DNA from: Tachypleus tridentatus
Lineage: Eukaryota > Arthropoda > Merostomata > Xiphosura > Limulidae
Direction of reading: 5' to 3'
Length of the DNA: 64,000 nucleotides
Assembly: GCF_004210375.1 (NCBI RefSeq)
Contig: NC_134829.1
Span: forward strand, 28,102,034 to 28,166,033
This document shows positions 10,976-22,655 of this stretch, in pieces. The notes beneath the pieces were generated by a model. That model had not been told where the DNA came from and did not search any database. It worked only from the letters and a program-made list of their open reading frames with translations. The translations under genes were made by a program, and so were the position numbers. Position 1 is the stretch's first letter. Each line of letters opens with the position of its first letter.

Positions 10976-11240
10976 CTGGATGTTACATTATTTTAATTGT
11001 CTAAAGGAAAATTACTAAAGGAAAGACTTAAGTCCTGAATAGTACTGCAAAGCTGGCTAGATCCTGGATGTTGTACTTACTGGAGGTTATAATATTTTAA
11101 TTGTTCACAGAGAAATATTGTAAAAGAAAGGCTTAAGTCCAGAATAAATTTCACAAGGCCGACTAAATGTTGATGATTTTATTTGCTGGAAGTTACATAA
11201 TTTTAATTATCTAAATGGAAAGGCTTAGGTCAAGCTTCAG
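10976..11240. repeat. Degenerate tandem repeat, about 3 units of 60-105 bp
   Basis: Three successive blocks each begin TGGA(T/G/A)GTTA...TTTTAATT and continue to AAAGGCTTAAGTCC or a variant (starts near 10978, 11083 and 11188). Units vary in length by internal deletions. Confidence 0.65.
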
Positions 11241-11474
11241 ATAGCCAAATATATATTTTACATACAAATGCTAAGCGATTTTACCAGCTCAACGTGATGA
11301 TTGATGAGAATAATCAATAAACCATAAACTTTACTTTTTATTTTATATATCACAAAGGGTAATTATAAAGGAGACTGGGTATAATTGAATAATAAACGAG
11401 ACCTCATCCAACAGCAGCAAAACTTAGCATTTAGAATGAAGAGCGAACAGATTCCAAGACGAAAACACCTATAC

Positions 11475-11742
11475 GCCCGGCATGGCCAGATGGTTAAGGC
11501 ACACGACTCGTAATTCGAGGGTCGCAGGTTCGAATCCCTGTTACCCGAAACATGCTCGCCCTTTCAGCCGTGGGGGAGTTATAAGGTGATGGTCAATCTC
11601 CCTATTCGTTGGTAAAAGAGTAGCCCAAGAGTTGGCGGTGGGTGGTGATGACTAGCTGCCTTCCTTCTAGTCTTACACTGCTAAATTAGGAACGGCTAGC
11701 GCAGATAGTTCTCGTGTAGCTTGCGCGAAATTAAAAAACAAG
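11475..11742 (+). repeat. SINE-A, complete
   Basis: GCCCGGCATGGCCAGATGG through TTGCGCGAAATTAAAAAAC; the GGGGGAGTTATAAGGTGATG variant of the body is shared with the copy at 29998. Confidence 0.95.
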
Positions 11743-12382
11743 CATACGTCATCTAGTTCTCATACGAATTTCAATAAAACATTGTATTCTTGCTTCCGTA
11801 TTTTGATCTTCAGAGAACGATCAACGTGCTGTAAACAAGGTAAATAGTCTACTTTGTTAGCCTAAAGCATACAACGAATAATTTCAAAAACATTCGATCG
11901 GGACATTTAAGTTACAGCAGTTTCAAGAGTCATAAAATGTTAAAATATCTCCTAGTCCTTCCGATATAATAATATCGGAATAGAATAATAATAATAAAAT
12001 ATTATGTCATATGAACTCATATAACACTAAAATGTAGTCATAAACCGGAAACAGTTTTTACCTTATTCACTGACTATATTTTTAGTAAAAGAAAAAGAGG
12101 CTTCATTGCTTTGCAGAAAGTAATTTTAAATATTTCTTTAGTGTGTCCGGGGACGTGAAAAACAGGTTGGTTTTCTAGGCTAAGTAAAAAAACTTTCGAG
12201 AAATTTAGTTCACATTGTATTACTTAATATTCTTTCATTTTATAACCATTATTTATAAAGTAAAGGGAAAAAAACCCTCGTGAGAACATGATTATGGAAT
12301 GATTGTGATTGGACAAAAGTGGAACAGTGACAAGAAAATTAATGAAGTGTTCTATTCTTCTAGCGATATTTGTAGATGTTCT
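11743..12382. other. Unassigned AT-rich DNA
   Basis: No element recognised. Note a short perfect palindrome around GATATAATAATATC at about 11960. Confidence 0.45.
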
Positions 12383-12650
12383 GATTTGTTTGTTTTGAAT
12401 TTCGCGCAAAGCTATCCGTTAGCGTTAGCCGTCCCTAATTTAGCAGTGTAAAACTAGAACGAAAGCAGCTAGTCATCACTACCCACCGCCAACTCTTGGA
12501 CTACTCTTTTACTAGCGAATAGGGGGACTGACTGTAACTTTATAACGCCCCACGGCTGAAAGGGCAAGCATGTTTGGTGTAACGAGGATTCAAATTCACG
12601 ATCCTCGGGTTGGGAGTCAAGTGCCTTAACCATCTAGCCATGCCGGGTCC
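12383..12650 (-). repeat. SINE-A
   Basis: TTTGTTTGTTTTGAATTTCG to CCATGCCGGGTCC, with a short deletion just after CAAAGCTA. Confidence 0.95.
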
Positions 12651-12814
12651 AGCTGGGATGACGGGAAATCTACAGCAATGATTTATAAACTCTTTTCACT
12701 AGTAACATCCTAACCCACTTTCACTGATTTATGCGATACTTCTGTTGCTACATGAAATATTTTGTGCACGTTTTATATGTTCTTAATTACAGGTCATTCT
12801 CTAAGACTCGTCGA

Positions 12815-12910
12815 CACCCCTACCAATTTTCCGCGACACACAGTTTTGAAACCAGTAGTCTACGAACTTACTACCTTAAAATCCGGGGTTTGATTCTTTG
12901 CGATGGGATA
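12815..12910 (+). repeat. SINE-B, decayed
   Basis: ACTTACTACCTTAAAATCCG and GGGGTTTGATTCTTTGCGATGGG correspond to the anticodon-arm and B-box parts; the tail is not recognisable. Confidence 0.5.
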
Positions 12911-12995
12911 AATGTGGAGAATGGAGATTGCTTTATTATTTCCTGTACTTATAGTAAAGTTATAAGGTTTTTAAACATTTAAATAGCGACTACAT

Positions 12996-13278
12996 GGACC
13001 CGGCATGGCCAGGTGAGTTAAGGCATGCGACTCGTCGTCTGAGGGTCGCGGATTCGAATTCCCGTCGCACCAGTCATGCTCGCCTTTTCAGTCGTGGGGG
13101 CGTTATAATATTACGGTCAATCCTACTATTCGTTAGTAAAAGAGTAGCTCAAGAGTTGGCGGTGGGTGATGATGATTAGCTGTCTTCCCTCTAGTCTTAC
13201 ACTACTGAATTAGGGACGGCTAGCGCAGATAGACCTCGAGTAGCTTTGCGCGAAATTCAAAAACAAACAAACAAACAA
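12996..13278 (+). repeat. SINE-A, complete
   Basis: GGACCCGGCATGGCCAGG through CAAAAACAAACAAACAAAC. Imperfect flanking duplication GCGACTACATG / GCTACTATATG. Confidence 0.95.
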
Positions 13279-13289
13279 GCTACTATATG

Positions 13290-13960
13290 AAAGACAATCA
13301 GTAAGCAACATCCTTTTACCCACCATCCATACAAACGTGTTGACTGTTGTCGTATCAACAGCTTTAAAAAGGATACTATTTTTTTGGTTTTGAGGATCCC
13401 TTCAGGTGACCTATGGAGGGTTAGCATAATTATGGATATATATATATATTTTGTCTTGTATTTAACTCTAAACTAACAGGTAACATCAATGAGGGAATGA
13501 CGCGTAATTATAAAAACCTGTGAACAAAGATAAATAAAAATATAATAATATGTCAATCATGCTATGCCTGCTATATTTTTTATATGAAGGTATGTCATAT
13601 ATTTTATACCTGCTTTTAGTAATAAAAAATGGGTTCTATGCAGGTTTTGCATAAATAAACGTGGTCCGAAAAAAATTATTGAAAATGTTTCCTTCAAGTT
13701 GCTTTTGTGTCTCTGTTCTTCTCTAGCAGATAGTATCGACTTTACCCAAGGGCGCCTTCCTTGGCCGTGTGAATGATGTCTTCATGTTATAGCCTGCAAC
13801 TGCTATGAGAGATTTTTTTTTTATTATGAAGCTTTAGCTCTGTCTAATTTCTACAGTGACAAGTTCGACACAGGTCTTGTCTCGAGAGAAAGAAATCTCC
13901 AATCTACTCAGTAATCAAGTAGAAACAACTGTCGTTTGTGTATCCACTAAATTTTTGTGA
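13290..13960. other. Unassigned DNA
   Basis: Short TA run near 13437-13449; nothing else recognised. Confidence 0.45.
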
Positions 13961-13964
13961 CCTG

Positions 13965-14075
13965 TAGTATTTGTTTGTTTTGAGCTTGAAGCTGTAGGAT
14001 GGGCTATCTCTTCTATGCCGACCTCAAAAGTTCAAACCCACTTCGAATTTTAATGTTATAAGCTCTAAAACTTAC
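13965..14075 (-). repeat. SINE-C, decayed
   Basis: TTTGTTTGTTTTGAGCTTGAAG, GGGCTATCTCTTCTATGCCG, AAAGTTCAAACCC and ATTTTAATGTTATAAGC follow the SINE-C order in reverse. Confidence 0.6.
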
Positions 14076-14122
14076 TGACGAGCTATTAAGAGATGACTCA
14101 TTGCAACGAATTTTATATAAAA

Positions 14123-14193
14123 CAGTGGCTCTCAGTCTTCTTTTACACGCACCAAGAGTAGTTATTTTCAATCCACAGCTTGAGAACCACTTA
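14123..14193. mobile_element. Possible hAT-type terminal repeats, very short or decayed
   Basis: CAGTGGCTCTCAG at the left and CTTGAGAACCACTT at the right are inverted and match the CAGTGGTTCTCAA consensus common at hAT ends. Only 71 bp are enclosed, so this could be chance or the remnant of a deleted MITE. Confidence 0.35.
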
Positions 14194-14783
14194 CTTGGCG
14201 CAAACTTTGAAGAATGTAGAGTTTCATGTGCTCGTTATTGGAGATGATGTCACTGACTTCCACAACAGATATTTCCGACTTTTCACGTTCCAGATTCGAT
14301 ATTCTAACTACAGAATTTTTTTTTTATGAAGTTTCTTTCTGACGAAGCAAAATTGGGATTGATTGATACTTCGGGATTTAATGACGGCCAGATAATCTCG
14401 TAAACTAAACAAAGTTGGCTTCTTCCATACACGTCACAGAACACGGGTTTTAAAATTTTTCTTCCCCTCATATCGAACATATTTCAGACTATGGCACATC
14501 TCCCTACCCCTAACATAGATTAACTAATAGAAACTTTCTGTACATACTTCAAAATATTTGTTATTGCAATGTTTCTAATAATTTCACGACCCCACCATGA
14601 TAGCTTTTTTTCAGTCGGGAACTCAGTTTATGAAACGTTGCTGTAGAAGATATTCTGCGCATCAAGTGACTTTGCCAGCAGATAAGATTTAATTATCATA
14701 TTTCATTTTGTAGTCTCCAAAAATCTCTCATAATTACTGATTAAGAGGCTGTCGTTTTGTATATTTCATCTCTTTTTTTTAAG
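14194..14783. other. Unassigned DNA
   Basis: ATTTCACGACCCCACCATG at about 14580 resembles internal sequence of decayed hAT non-autonomous copies, but no terminus can be placed. Confidence 0.3.
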
Positions 14784-14995
14784 TGAGTTTAAGTTTCGCT
14801 CAAAGCGAAAAGAGGGTTAGCTGCACTAATTTTGATTGATTAGAGGAAAGGCAGCTTATCAACACCTCTCACCGCCAACTATTGGGCTACTCTTTCCAAC
14901 GTATTGTGGGATTGATTATACATTATAAAGTCCCTACAGCTGCAAGAAAGATCATATTCAGTGACGGAGATTCGATCCTAGCGTCTTAACCAGAC
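14784..14995 (-). repeat. SINE-A, decayed
   Basis: AAGTTTCGCTCAAAGCG, GGCTACTCTTTCCAACG and a damaged B-box side (GGAGATTCGATCC) in the expected order; the tRNA head is nearly lost. Confidence 0.8.
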
Positions 14996-15649
14996 GAAAC
15001 TAGTAACCTAGAGCTTTATGTGTGGTAAACGTAGTGTAATTATAAACACGAAACAAATATTAGTTTCTCAAGTCATTAGACAGCATCAACCAAGAAACAC
15101 CTAACCACTTTTTGATATTTATAGTAATTTGTTTATATCTATCCAGCGCAGACATATTCTAAGTGCTACATGATAGGGATCAGTTAGCCTTACGACACAC
15201 CGAAATACAAACAAACATGTAAATAGGTGGTCAACACTAGAAGAAGAATATTCAGCTGCCCTTGGTGAAGATTTACAGTTTTTTTAAAAACAAAACTACT
15301 TATTGACCAACGACTTTAATTCACTATATAACTTTATTCATAGTAATATCTATATTCCTTATAAATGCAACATATGCATAAGGTTTCTAAACATTTAGCC
15401 AATTCCTGTATAAAAGAGAAAACGTATGTCTGCTGTTTATACTGAGTGGACACACCATACAGTTGTTTTTGCCTAAGTCTTCATTTCGTAACAATTTCAG
15501 ATATTTCATAATTGGATAATATTCATATTAAATACCATAATTTTCTAAATGACAATTTCCAATATATATTTCAGAAATCCAAATTTCAGAAAGCAGTTTT
15601 ATCTCAAGTTATTCAATTGAGTATATTAACAACTAATTACATTAATGCC
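14996..15649. other. Unassigned AT-rich DNA
   Basis: No element recognised; the 76-codon frame at 15512-15742 runs through the hairpin at 15650 and is not supported as a gene. Confidence 0.45.
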
Positions 15650-15716
15650 TTTTACTGTGTAAATAATACTTCAGTAAAATATTCGACTTTCCTGGAGTAT
15701 TATTTACACAGTAAAA
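15650..15716. repeat. Perfect 21-bp inverted repeat (hairpin)
   Basis: Arms of 21 bp at 15650-15670 and 15696-15716 are exact reverse complements, starting TTTTACTGTGTAAATAATAC, around a 25-nt spacer. No target duplication or coding content identifies it as a known element. Confidence 0.85.
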
Positions 15717-16268
15717 TGTTGTTGTTGAAGAGCGTGTTGTGACAGGTACGTCGCATAATATAATGCAGCGAGAATGAGGAACAGCACACAGATACACTGG
15801 AAACATAAGATATATGGATGGGTAGGGACATACGGGCCACCCTGTAGAACTTTTGAAAGGATTAACGATCGAAAGACTTTACAAATTATCTAGAAACAAG
15901 GATGTGTTATACAAGTACGAAAATGAGCGAAACACTGAGTTGGTCTTTCAGTAGTACCATTAAAGAGTAAATTTCTATTAAAAGTGAAAATATTATTTTA
16001 AAACTAATTTGTTATTGTTAGGTCGCTCTATCTTAACCTTACTCGTGTCAAATAATTTAGAAGAATCCCAACAACGAAAGATTACATTACAAAATAATAT
16101 ACAACTAGACTACTACTATTATTAAACTAGTTATAGCCCGCCAAAAATGACAAGGCAAGAACTATCATCCCTATTTCATAGTTTAGCCTAATCTCACATT
16201 ATACAGCTAACTGAAATAACAAAAGTTTGCAAAATCAAGCTTGACCAACAAAGAGGCAAAAAAACTGA
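15717..16268. other. Unassigned DNA
   Basis: Nothing recognised on either strand. Confidence 0.45.
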
Positions 16269-16431
16269 AGCTTATCAAAATTATTCTATGAATACGCCAC
16301 GAATTCATTTAATGAATGATCTTAATTTTGATTGGATCAAAAAGGAAGTTACCAACATTTGACTCAATCAAAATTAAAATACTTCATGAAATGAATTCGT
16401 GGCGTATTCATAAAATAATTATTGATAAGCT
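16269..16431. mobile_element. Near-palindromic element, about 70-bp arms
   Basis: The left arm (AGCTTATCAA...GAATACGCCACGAATTCATT...) and the right arm (...AATGAATTCGTGGCGTATTC...TTGATAAGCT) are inverted copies of about 70 bp with roughly 10% mismatch, around a short spacer (AGGAAGTTACCAAC). This is a foldback MITE structure. No transposase and no related second copy were seen in this window. Confidence 0.75.
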
Positions 16432-16464
16432 TTATTTAGATTAACAACTTCTAATATTTAGAAA

Positions 16465-16679
16465 GGTCCGGCATGGCTAGGTAGTTAAAGCACTCGACTT
16501 GTAATCTGAGGGTTGAGAGTTCGAATTCCCGTCACACCAAACATGCTCGCCCTTTCAGCCGTGAGGGTGTTATAATGTGATGGTCAATCCCAATATTCGT
16601 TGGTGAAAGAGTAGTCCAGTAGTAGAGACGGCTAGCACAGATAGCTCTCGTGTAGCTTTGCGAGAAATTCCAAACAAAC
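16465..16679 (+). repeat. SINE-A, internally deleted
   Basis: GGTCCGGCATGGCTAGG to CGAGAAATTCCAAACAAAC. About 60 bp are missing after AGTAGTCCAGTAG. Perfect 12-bp duplication AATATTTAGAAA on both sides (16453-16464 and 16680-16691). Confidence 0.95.
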
Positions 16680-16942
16680 AATATTTAGAAAAGTCAGTGT
16701 GTTTTTATGACACTACGTTCCAACAGTGACTTTTATGTCACATTACGTAGCAACAAAAGTATAACCTGATATTGTTGTTGGTCTACGTACTGAAAGTATA
16801 AATAGTAAAACGGGAAAAATGTTTGTTGATTTCTCAGTTTAGTATCTCCATTGATTAAAGAGGTTTGTTTTACTTTTTATCAAAAGCTTTGGGTATATCG
16901 CATAAGACAGTTTAATTCAGAAATAATTGACGTTTCAAATTT

Positions 16943-17190
16943 GCCCGGCATGGCCAGGTGGGTTAAGGCGTTTGACACGTAATCTGAGGGTCGCGGGTTC
17001 GAATCCATGTCACACCAAACATCGTCGCTCTTTTAGTCGTAGGGGCGTTATAATGTTATGGTCAATCCCAATATTCTTTGGTAAAAGAGTAGCCCAAGAG
17101 TTGGCGGTAGGTGGTGATGACTTGCTACCTTGGACGGCTAGTGCAGATAGCCCTCGAGGAGCTCTGCGCATAATTCAAAAAATAAACAAA
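16943..17190 (+). repeat. SINE-A
   Basis: GCCCGGCATGGCCAGGTGGG to GCATAATTCAAAAAATAAAC, with a short deletion in the CTGCCTT...TCTTACAC part. Flanking 12-bp near-duplication ACGTTTCAAATT / ACGTTTAAAATT. Confidence 0.95.
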
Positions 17191-17804
17191 CGTTTAAAAT
17201 TGAATTAATACTTTTACTTTCTTGATACCCACTTTATGCACTTGTATCTCGGCTAGGTGATCTCACACTGCATCTTATACCAACACTTACCACGCTTATT
17301 ATACCAACACTCACAACACAAGATTTCATGGTACCACCATCCCCTTCTCACGGCCCCATTACACTCCCGTTACTAAAATCGTACTAAACAGACAGGAATC
17401 GAACTAACCTACCTGGATAAATGTATTTTGGCTTTTATGACTCTTCCTAATTCGAGTAATCGAAATTAACTTGATGTGACATACATTGGCTTTTATATAG
17501 ATTAGATCTGCTATATTTTATCACTTTCACATGTTCTCGAACAACTATAAATAAAGTTTTAAAAAGTAATTGTACCAATACTTCGTTTTTAAAAGTAATT
17601 TTTGCACCAGTTCTTAAATTTGAAACTTTCAAGTTTTTTGTTGTAGTTCACCGCTCAGCTACGTTTCTCACCAGATTGGACTAAGTTTGTTGCTTAGTAG
17701 CGAAGATGGTCCATAATTACGCAACGAGGCTCGTGACATGCAGATATCCTTTTGTGCCTATGGTTTCTTGAGACCTTTCCTCATACGCTACTCTTCTCGA
17801 TTCT
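17191..17804. other. Unassigned DNA
   Basis: Nothing recognised. A 61-codon minus-strand frame (17447-17632) has no support. Confidence 0.45.
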
Positions 17805-17870
17805 TCTCGGTTGACCCAGCAGATAGCCCGATATGACTTTCGCTATAAGAAAACACAAACATACTACTCT
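17805..17870 (+). repeat. SINE-B tail fragment
   Basis: GGTTGACCCAGCAGATAGCC and GCTATAAGAAAACACAAAC without a head. Confidence 0.7.
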
Positions 17871-18006
17871 TCTGCCCTCTACGCTTTTCTTAGCATTAAT
17901 TACAATAAGTTTATTTCAAACCTTGATCAACTTATTTACGGATTCGTACCTGCTATGCTTTATTCGCATAACTTTGTTAGTAAAATGTAAGCTCTATTTT
18001 TCACAG

Positions 18007-18230
18007 GTCTAGCGCCAGCCCTTTTCGAACAAGAGGAGGAGTCGCCATCAAGTTCACCAGTGTGTTGGATACGCTGTTTGGAGTGGCTAGGGAAGTTTAT
18101 AGTTCCCCTTTCCCAAGACTCCTTTAGCTCCATTCCTGATGTTTACAGTGTGTATGTTATTATATTGCTCGTATGCTCTCAAACTTTTAATTCATCACAC
18201 AAATGTTGCTTTTCTATAATCTTTCAATAA
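18007..18230 (+). CDS. Candidate 3' exon of unknown function
   Basis: A good splice-acceptor pattern (TCTATTTTTCACAG) ends at 18006. From 18009 one frame stays open for 73 codons to TAA at 18228-18230. The product begins LAPALFEQEEESPSSSPVCW and includes RCLEWLGKFIVPLSQDSFSS, an acidic/serine-rich start followed by a mixed hydrophobic segment. The first half is less AT-rich than its surroundings. I do not recognise the sequence. A second frame in the same stretch is also open for about 40 codons, so this could equally be a transposon fragment. No upstream exon or poly(A) signal was tied to it. Confidence 0.2.
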
Positions 18231-18579
18231 CGCTTTTATTATTCGATTATTTTGTCTTAATATTTTAAACCAATATTTGTGTCTACTATACTTTTACTGT
18301 CCCTTTGCCTCTATTTATTTTCAATTTCTTTTAATAAATTTAAGAATTAAAAGAAACAAAACTTGTACGCGTCCTCACTTTTAATTATTATTACCTGTGT
18401 TGTTTTTGTTCCACAACAATCCTGCAGTGATACACCATTTGAAGTATGGTATACATAACTCCTTATTTTATTGTTTCATTTTTAATTTTTATTATCATTG
18501 TAGTTTTAACACAGACATTTCGATTTTATGTGGTTGCAAACGAAGTTCTCAAACTAAAATCCAATAATACAATAACCTG

Positions 18580-18665
18580 TGTAGGTTAAACCTTTTAGCA
18601 CAACTGACAGAACATTCACCTGGCAGGCGGAAAATTTCGGGTTGGACTCTTACCTGCTAGGGGTA
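18580..18665 (+). repeat. tRNA-like sequence, possibly a fourth SINE head
   Basis: TTAGCACAACTGACAGAAC resembles an A box and GGGTTGGACTCTTACC a damaged B box, with a weak anticodon arm (CACCTGGCAGGCGG) between. No acceptor-stem pairing is visible, so it is not a functional tRNA. Confidence 0.35.
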
Positions 18666-19718
18666 GATATAGAGTAATCGCAGATAAAATGGGTCCTAAC
18701 TAGTGATTGTTCCCCATGGTCTTGGGATAAAACCCTAGAAAAAGCCTTGTTTCCGAGTCATAAGAATATAGTTACATTAACTGTAGAAAACTCTTTACTC
18801 GCATTTGCTATTAGTTTAACCCTTTATCGCAACTGGTAAATCACTGATTTAGTATGTGGAATGACTGGATGAAATAGAAAAAAAAAAACCCAACAAAAAA
18901 CAATTAGATAACCACAATATTTTTAATCGAGTTCTATACACAATATCAATATTTTGCTTCTAACAAATGTCTATAGATGTTAAATTAATGACGCATTCTT
19001 GGTGTTTTACTGATTTTAGATAGAAAAGTCTAACCATTAGGTCAACAAGATGCGCTTCAATTAGTTCCTTCCCAGCCGACTACCTTTTTATTTTAAGTTA
19101 TTACACATAAACTTACATAGTGAATTATGTACGCTGTGTCCACGTAGGTATCGAAACCGGATGTTTAAGCAGACTTCCCGCTGAGCCACCGTTTTTCCTG
19201 CTCAGCTACTAAGTAGGAATGTCAGTTACTGTTGGTTACAGGACTGGTTCTGATACATTGAGTACCAAACTAAATATAAATATTTTCGCACCATTTTCAT
19301 TGTGTTTTTTAGTCCCGTAGTTGTTTTTTCAGGACGGATATATTTAACGCTATAATTCCTAGTTTGCATATTCAAGAATTTTCGCCTGAACACTATTAGT
19401 TTAAAAAAAAAAAAATAAAATATTACGCATGAACTAGACTCAGCGTGTCGAATATAATTTTAACACAATGCGGTAGTGATAACAGAAATAGATAAAGTTG
19501 CATTGTTTGTTAGTTACAGATCATGCAGTGACATGGTAGATATTAAATCCGCTATGACGAATTCTTTTCAACAGTTTGTTGTTAGATTTTAATCCATCTT
19601 GATAGTCTCTATATTTATATAAAACTTACAAGGCAAGTAGCTAGATCGATTTTAATACATCGTTTCACTAATCTAAGCAACAGTCTAAATTTAACTACGA
19701 TGTAAGAAAAGACTTCCA
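18666..19718. other. Unassigned DNA with a decayed SINE-C
   Basis: About 19125-19195 reads CGCTGTGTCCACGTAGGTATCGAAACCGG...CCGCTGAGCCACCG when split into blocks, the head side of a SINE-C in reverse. The rest holds A-runs (18877, 19402) and nothing recognisable. Confidence 0.4.
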
Positions 19719-19888
19719 AAACTACGCGAAGGCTATCTGCATTAGACGTTTCTAAGACTAGAAACCCATCACCACCCACCATCAACTCTTGGGCTTCTCT
19801 TTTTCTAACGAATAGTGGAATTGACCGTAACATTATAAAGCTTCTACAGCTGAAAGGGCGAGCATGTTTGGTGTGACGGGGATTCATA
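19719..19888 (-). repeat. SINE-A, truncated at the head
   Basis: ACGCGAAGGCTATCTGC to GTGTGACGGGGATTCATAC; the tRNA head beyond the B box is absent. Confidence 0.85.
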
Positions 19889-20988
19889 CAGTAGAGAAAG
19901 AAAACTTAGGCAAATTGACATGCTATCAACAAATCATTTATTTTTCACTGAAATGGTGTGAAGCGGTGATTATTCAAAAAACCAGGAGTCGACAAAATTG
20001 TTAATTAAATCGATGATATGAGAAGTTGGCCAACATGGAGATATTTACAACTATCTGATATCGTGAAAGTCAGTCGATGGTCAGGAGATGAATTACGTTA
20101 AAAGTTTACAGAGTTACAACTACTTCCAAAATTGTAACGCAGGTTAAATTTGGCGCCAAACGTATGAAAATAATGACATTATTTTGAAAGCAGACGTACG
20201 TGCCTCACAAAATATATATTAAAAAACAAACAAATTAATAGTATGTTTACTGTATACAAGATGGGATTATTTTACCAGGAGGGCGTTCTTTTATGGCAGG
20301 ATAAGGGCACTTGTGAGATCACGCAGGAGAATTTCTAAGGAAATATGAACATGAATTAGAAATGATTGTATCGGTATAACATGTATTGATGAATTTGTAA
20401 CATGAAACCGAGGAACTAAAAGAAATGTAGAACCAAGGTCTCTCTGTTCCGTTTAGTTCCAGAAGCCAAAAGGTGGTAGGAACATACTGCGAGAACGTGA
20501 TGTAAAAATACTTAGCATGTAATATAGCGTTTTACTTTTTAGATGCAGGACATAAAGACATAGTTACTAAATTATCATTATTGCCACTTTTTTAATCATT
20601 AAAATTACAAATGTAAACTATACGCAAGTGAAATTGTGCAAAAGGATTATGGAAATTATGTCATCTTGATGTCTTATGTAAAATGGTATCATTTTTTAAG
20701 GAAATTTTTGGCTCTGGATAAACAAACTGCACCAGCATACATGCACTCAGAATGCAAGTACTTTGTAAAGACTGGAGAGATACACGGATACTTAGAATAA
20801 GTACGGGTTTTGCATCCAAAATTCCAATGCAATAAATTACAGATTGTACAAACTTTATTCATAAACATTTGTTCCCCAGATTTGTAAGAAATAAACATCC
20901 GAAGTATGGACTCGAACATGAGTCGCTTACAAAATATTATTTTAAATTTATGTTATTAAATTTTGAGAACAAATGAATGTGAGTGTTC
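19889..20988. other. Unassigned DNA
   Basis: No recognisable element. A 76-codon cysteine-containing minus-strand frame (20689-20919) was considered and not called. Confidence 0.4.
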
Positions 20989-21046
20989 ATACAAGAAAAT
21001 GGCAGGTTGTTCGGCTAGAGTGATAAATTGTGATAGCTTGTTCGTG
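20989..21046. repeat. 57-bp shared block, copy 1
   Basis: TACAAGAAAATGGC, GGTTGTTCGGC and GATAAATTGTGATAGC match 37449-37506 in the same orientation, with a small indel. Family unknown. Confidence 0.6.
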
Positions 21047-21537
21047 CTAGAGTAATTTATGGTGTAAGACGGGGATATGACCAGCAAAATAGTGAAATTT
21101 AAATGTGCTTATCAGAGAGGGTAAATACGATGTTATAAAAACTGAAGGCGGCCTCTTTAAGTTAGAACTGAAAGGATCTGAGGCTTATATTTGTATATAC
21201 AGTCGAATATGTTCTGCTCGGGTTCAAAAGATAACAGATTCACTGTCACAGAACATGTGTAGGATCAAGTTAATAAATTAAGATCATTTTATGTAAAACA
21301 AACAATGATCAACTAGTTCAAATCATGGTTAAAACTTTCATGCTTTAGAGATTCATCGAGTTCCATTCAATCTAATGGTATGTAAGGATGAATATTAAGG
21401 CACCAGTAAATACGCATTTTAAACGATTATTTACTTCTACGTATATATATTCTTTATTTTCCCCTAACTGTACGACTCATTTTACGTGGGAACAATCTTA
21501 CACTGACTTTAAATATAAATTATTTACATGTATATTG
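21047..21537. other. Unassigned DNA
   Basis: Nothing recognised; 21526-21537 is the left target duplication of the next SINE. Confidence 0.45.
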
Positions 21538-21797
21538 TTTAGTTGTTTTTGAATTTCGCGCAAGGCTACACGAGGACTATCTGCGCTAGCCGTCCATAAT
21601 TTATCAGTATAAGACTAGAGGGAAGGTAGCTAGTTATCACCACCCCTTACCAACTCTTGGGCTACTCTTTTACCAACGAATAGTGGGACTGACTGACATA
21701 TTATAACGTCCCAACGGCTGAAAGGGCGAGCCTGTCTGGTGTGACGGGAATTCGAACCCGCAATCCGAGTGGTTTAATCACCTGGCTATGCCGGGTC
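21538..21797 (-). repeat. SINE-A
   Basis: TTGTTTTTGAATTTCGCGC to GGCTATGCCGGGTC. Perfect 12-bp duplication ACATGTATATTG (21526-21537 and 21798-21809). A short stretch near the anticodon arm is deleted. Confidence 0.95.
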
Positions 21798-21809
21798 ACA
21801 TGTATATTG

Positions 21810-22434
21810 ACTTCCAAATGACTACATTATCAATATCAGACTGGTCATCCACGTCAATAAGCTTTCGCTTCTTCACTTCACCTTCTCCTCTCTTCACTTT
21901 TAGTCTACTATTCCTTGTCGTTTTAATTATTATTTATTATCCTAATTTAAGTTTAAGGAACAGACTTTTTCAGACAGCATAATGGTAAGAAAATGTTCCG
22001 AGCAAGAGCACATTTCTTCTCTTAATATGTTTCACTTAAGCACATTCTTTACGCACTTTCTTGTGAATATCTCACATAAATTCTTTCCACAAGTTTTGTT
22101 TTCGGCGATTATTTGAGCACTTATTGACGGCACTGGAAGACTCTCATTATCCTTTGCCGATTTGTAAATAAAACTCAATTTAAGAAATTTCAACAAAGGA
22201 TTGACATTGCTGTGATTAAGAACCTGGGTTTTCTTTCATTTCCTTCTTTATGATCATTCTTTTGTCACCCTGTACTGCTGTGCCAAGTTCGGTGCTGATT
22301 GATCAAGAAATGTGGATATGCATAGGAAACATATGAAATAATAGACGTACAACTGTGTATTTTGTTTCGGACACTCACTTTGTTGTATTCGGTAGATAGG
22401 TCCGGCACCTCAGTGCTGGTTGTGGTTATGAAAA
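21810..22434. other. Unassigned DNA
   Basis: No element recognised. Confidence 0.4.
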
Positions 22435-22655
22435 AATGTAGAATTACACTAAACAAAAGTTGAAGCCAAAACGTTCCTGAGCTTCGTGCCACACTTCGAA
22501 AAACAAAGTTGTTTTCAATGTTAAGATGGCCAAACAACTGGAATCACGTAAATTTAAGCATCATATACACCTGTCAAGCCATCCCGGGCAGCTTCATTGC
22601 GTTGGGAAGTCGGAGGACAGAGGTTCACAAATATTTACATTCCTTCTGTAATTTC
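22435..22655 (+). repeat. Interspersed repeat of unknown type, copy 1
   Basis: About 200 bp match 33870-34100 in inverted orientation. Landmarks are GAATTACACTAAAC, ATGGCTAAAC-like ATGGCCAAACAACTGG, GCTTCATTGCGTTGGGAAG and GGTTCACAAATATTTACATT. The block is not part of the SINEs or transposons recognised here. Confidence 0.7.

Noticed and set aside
16927..17208. 93-codon frame with a plausible start
   Set aside because: Translation of a SINE-A copy; the same peptide appears in other copies (for example at 12994 and 10353).
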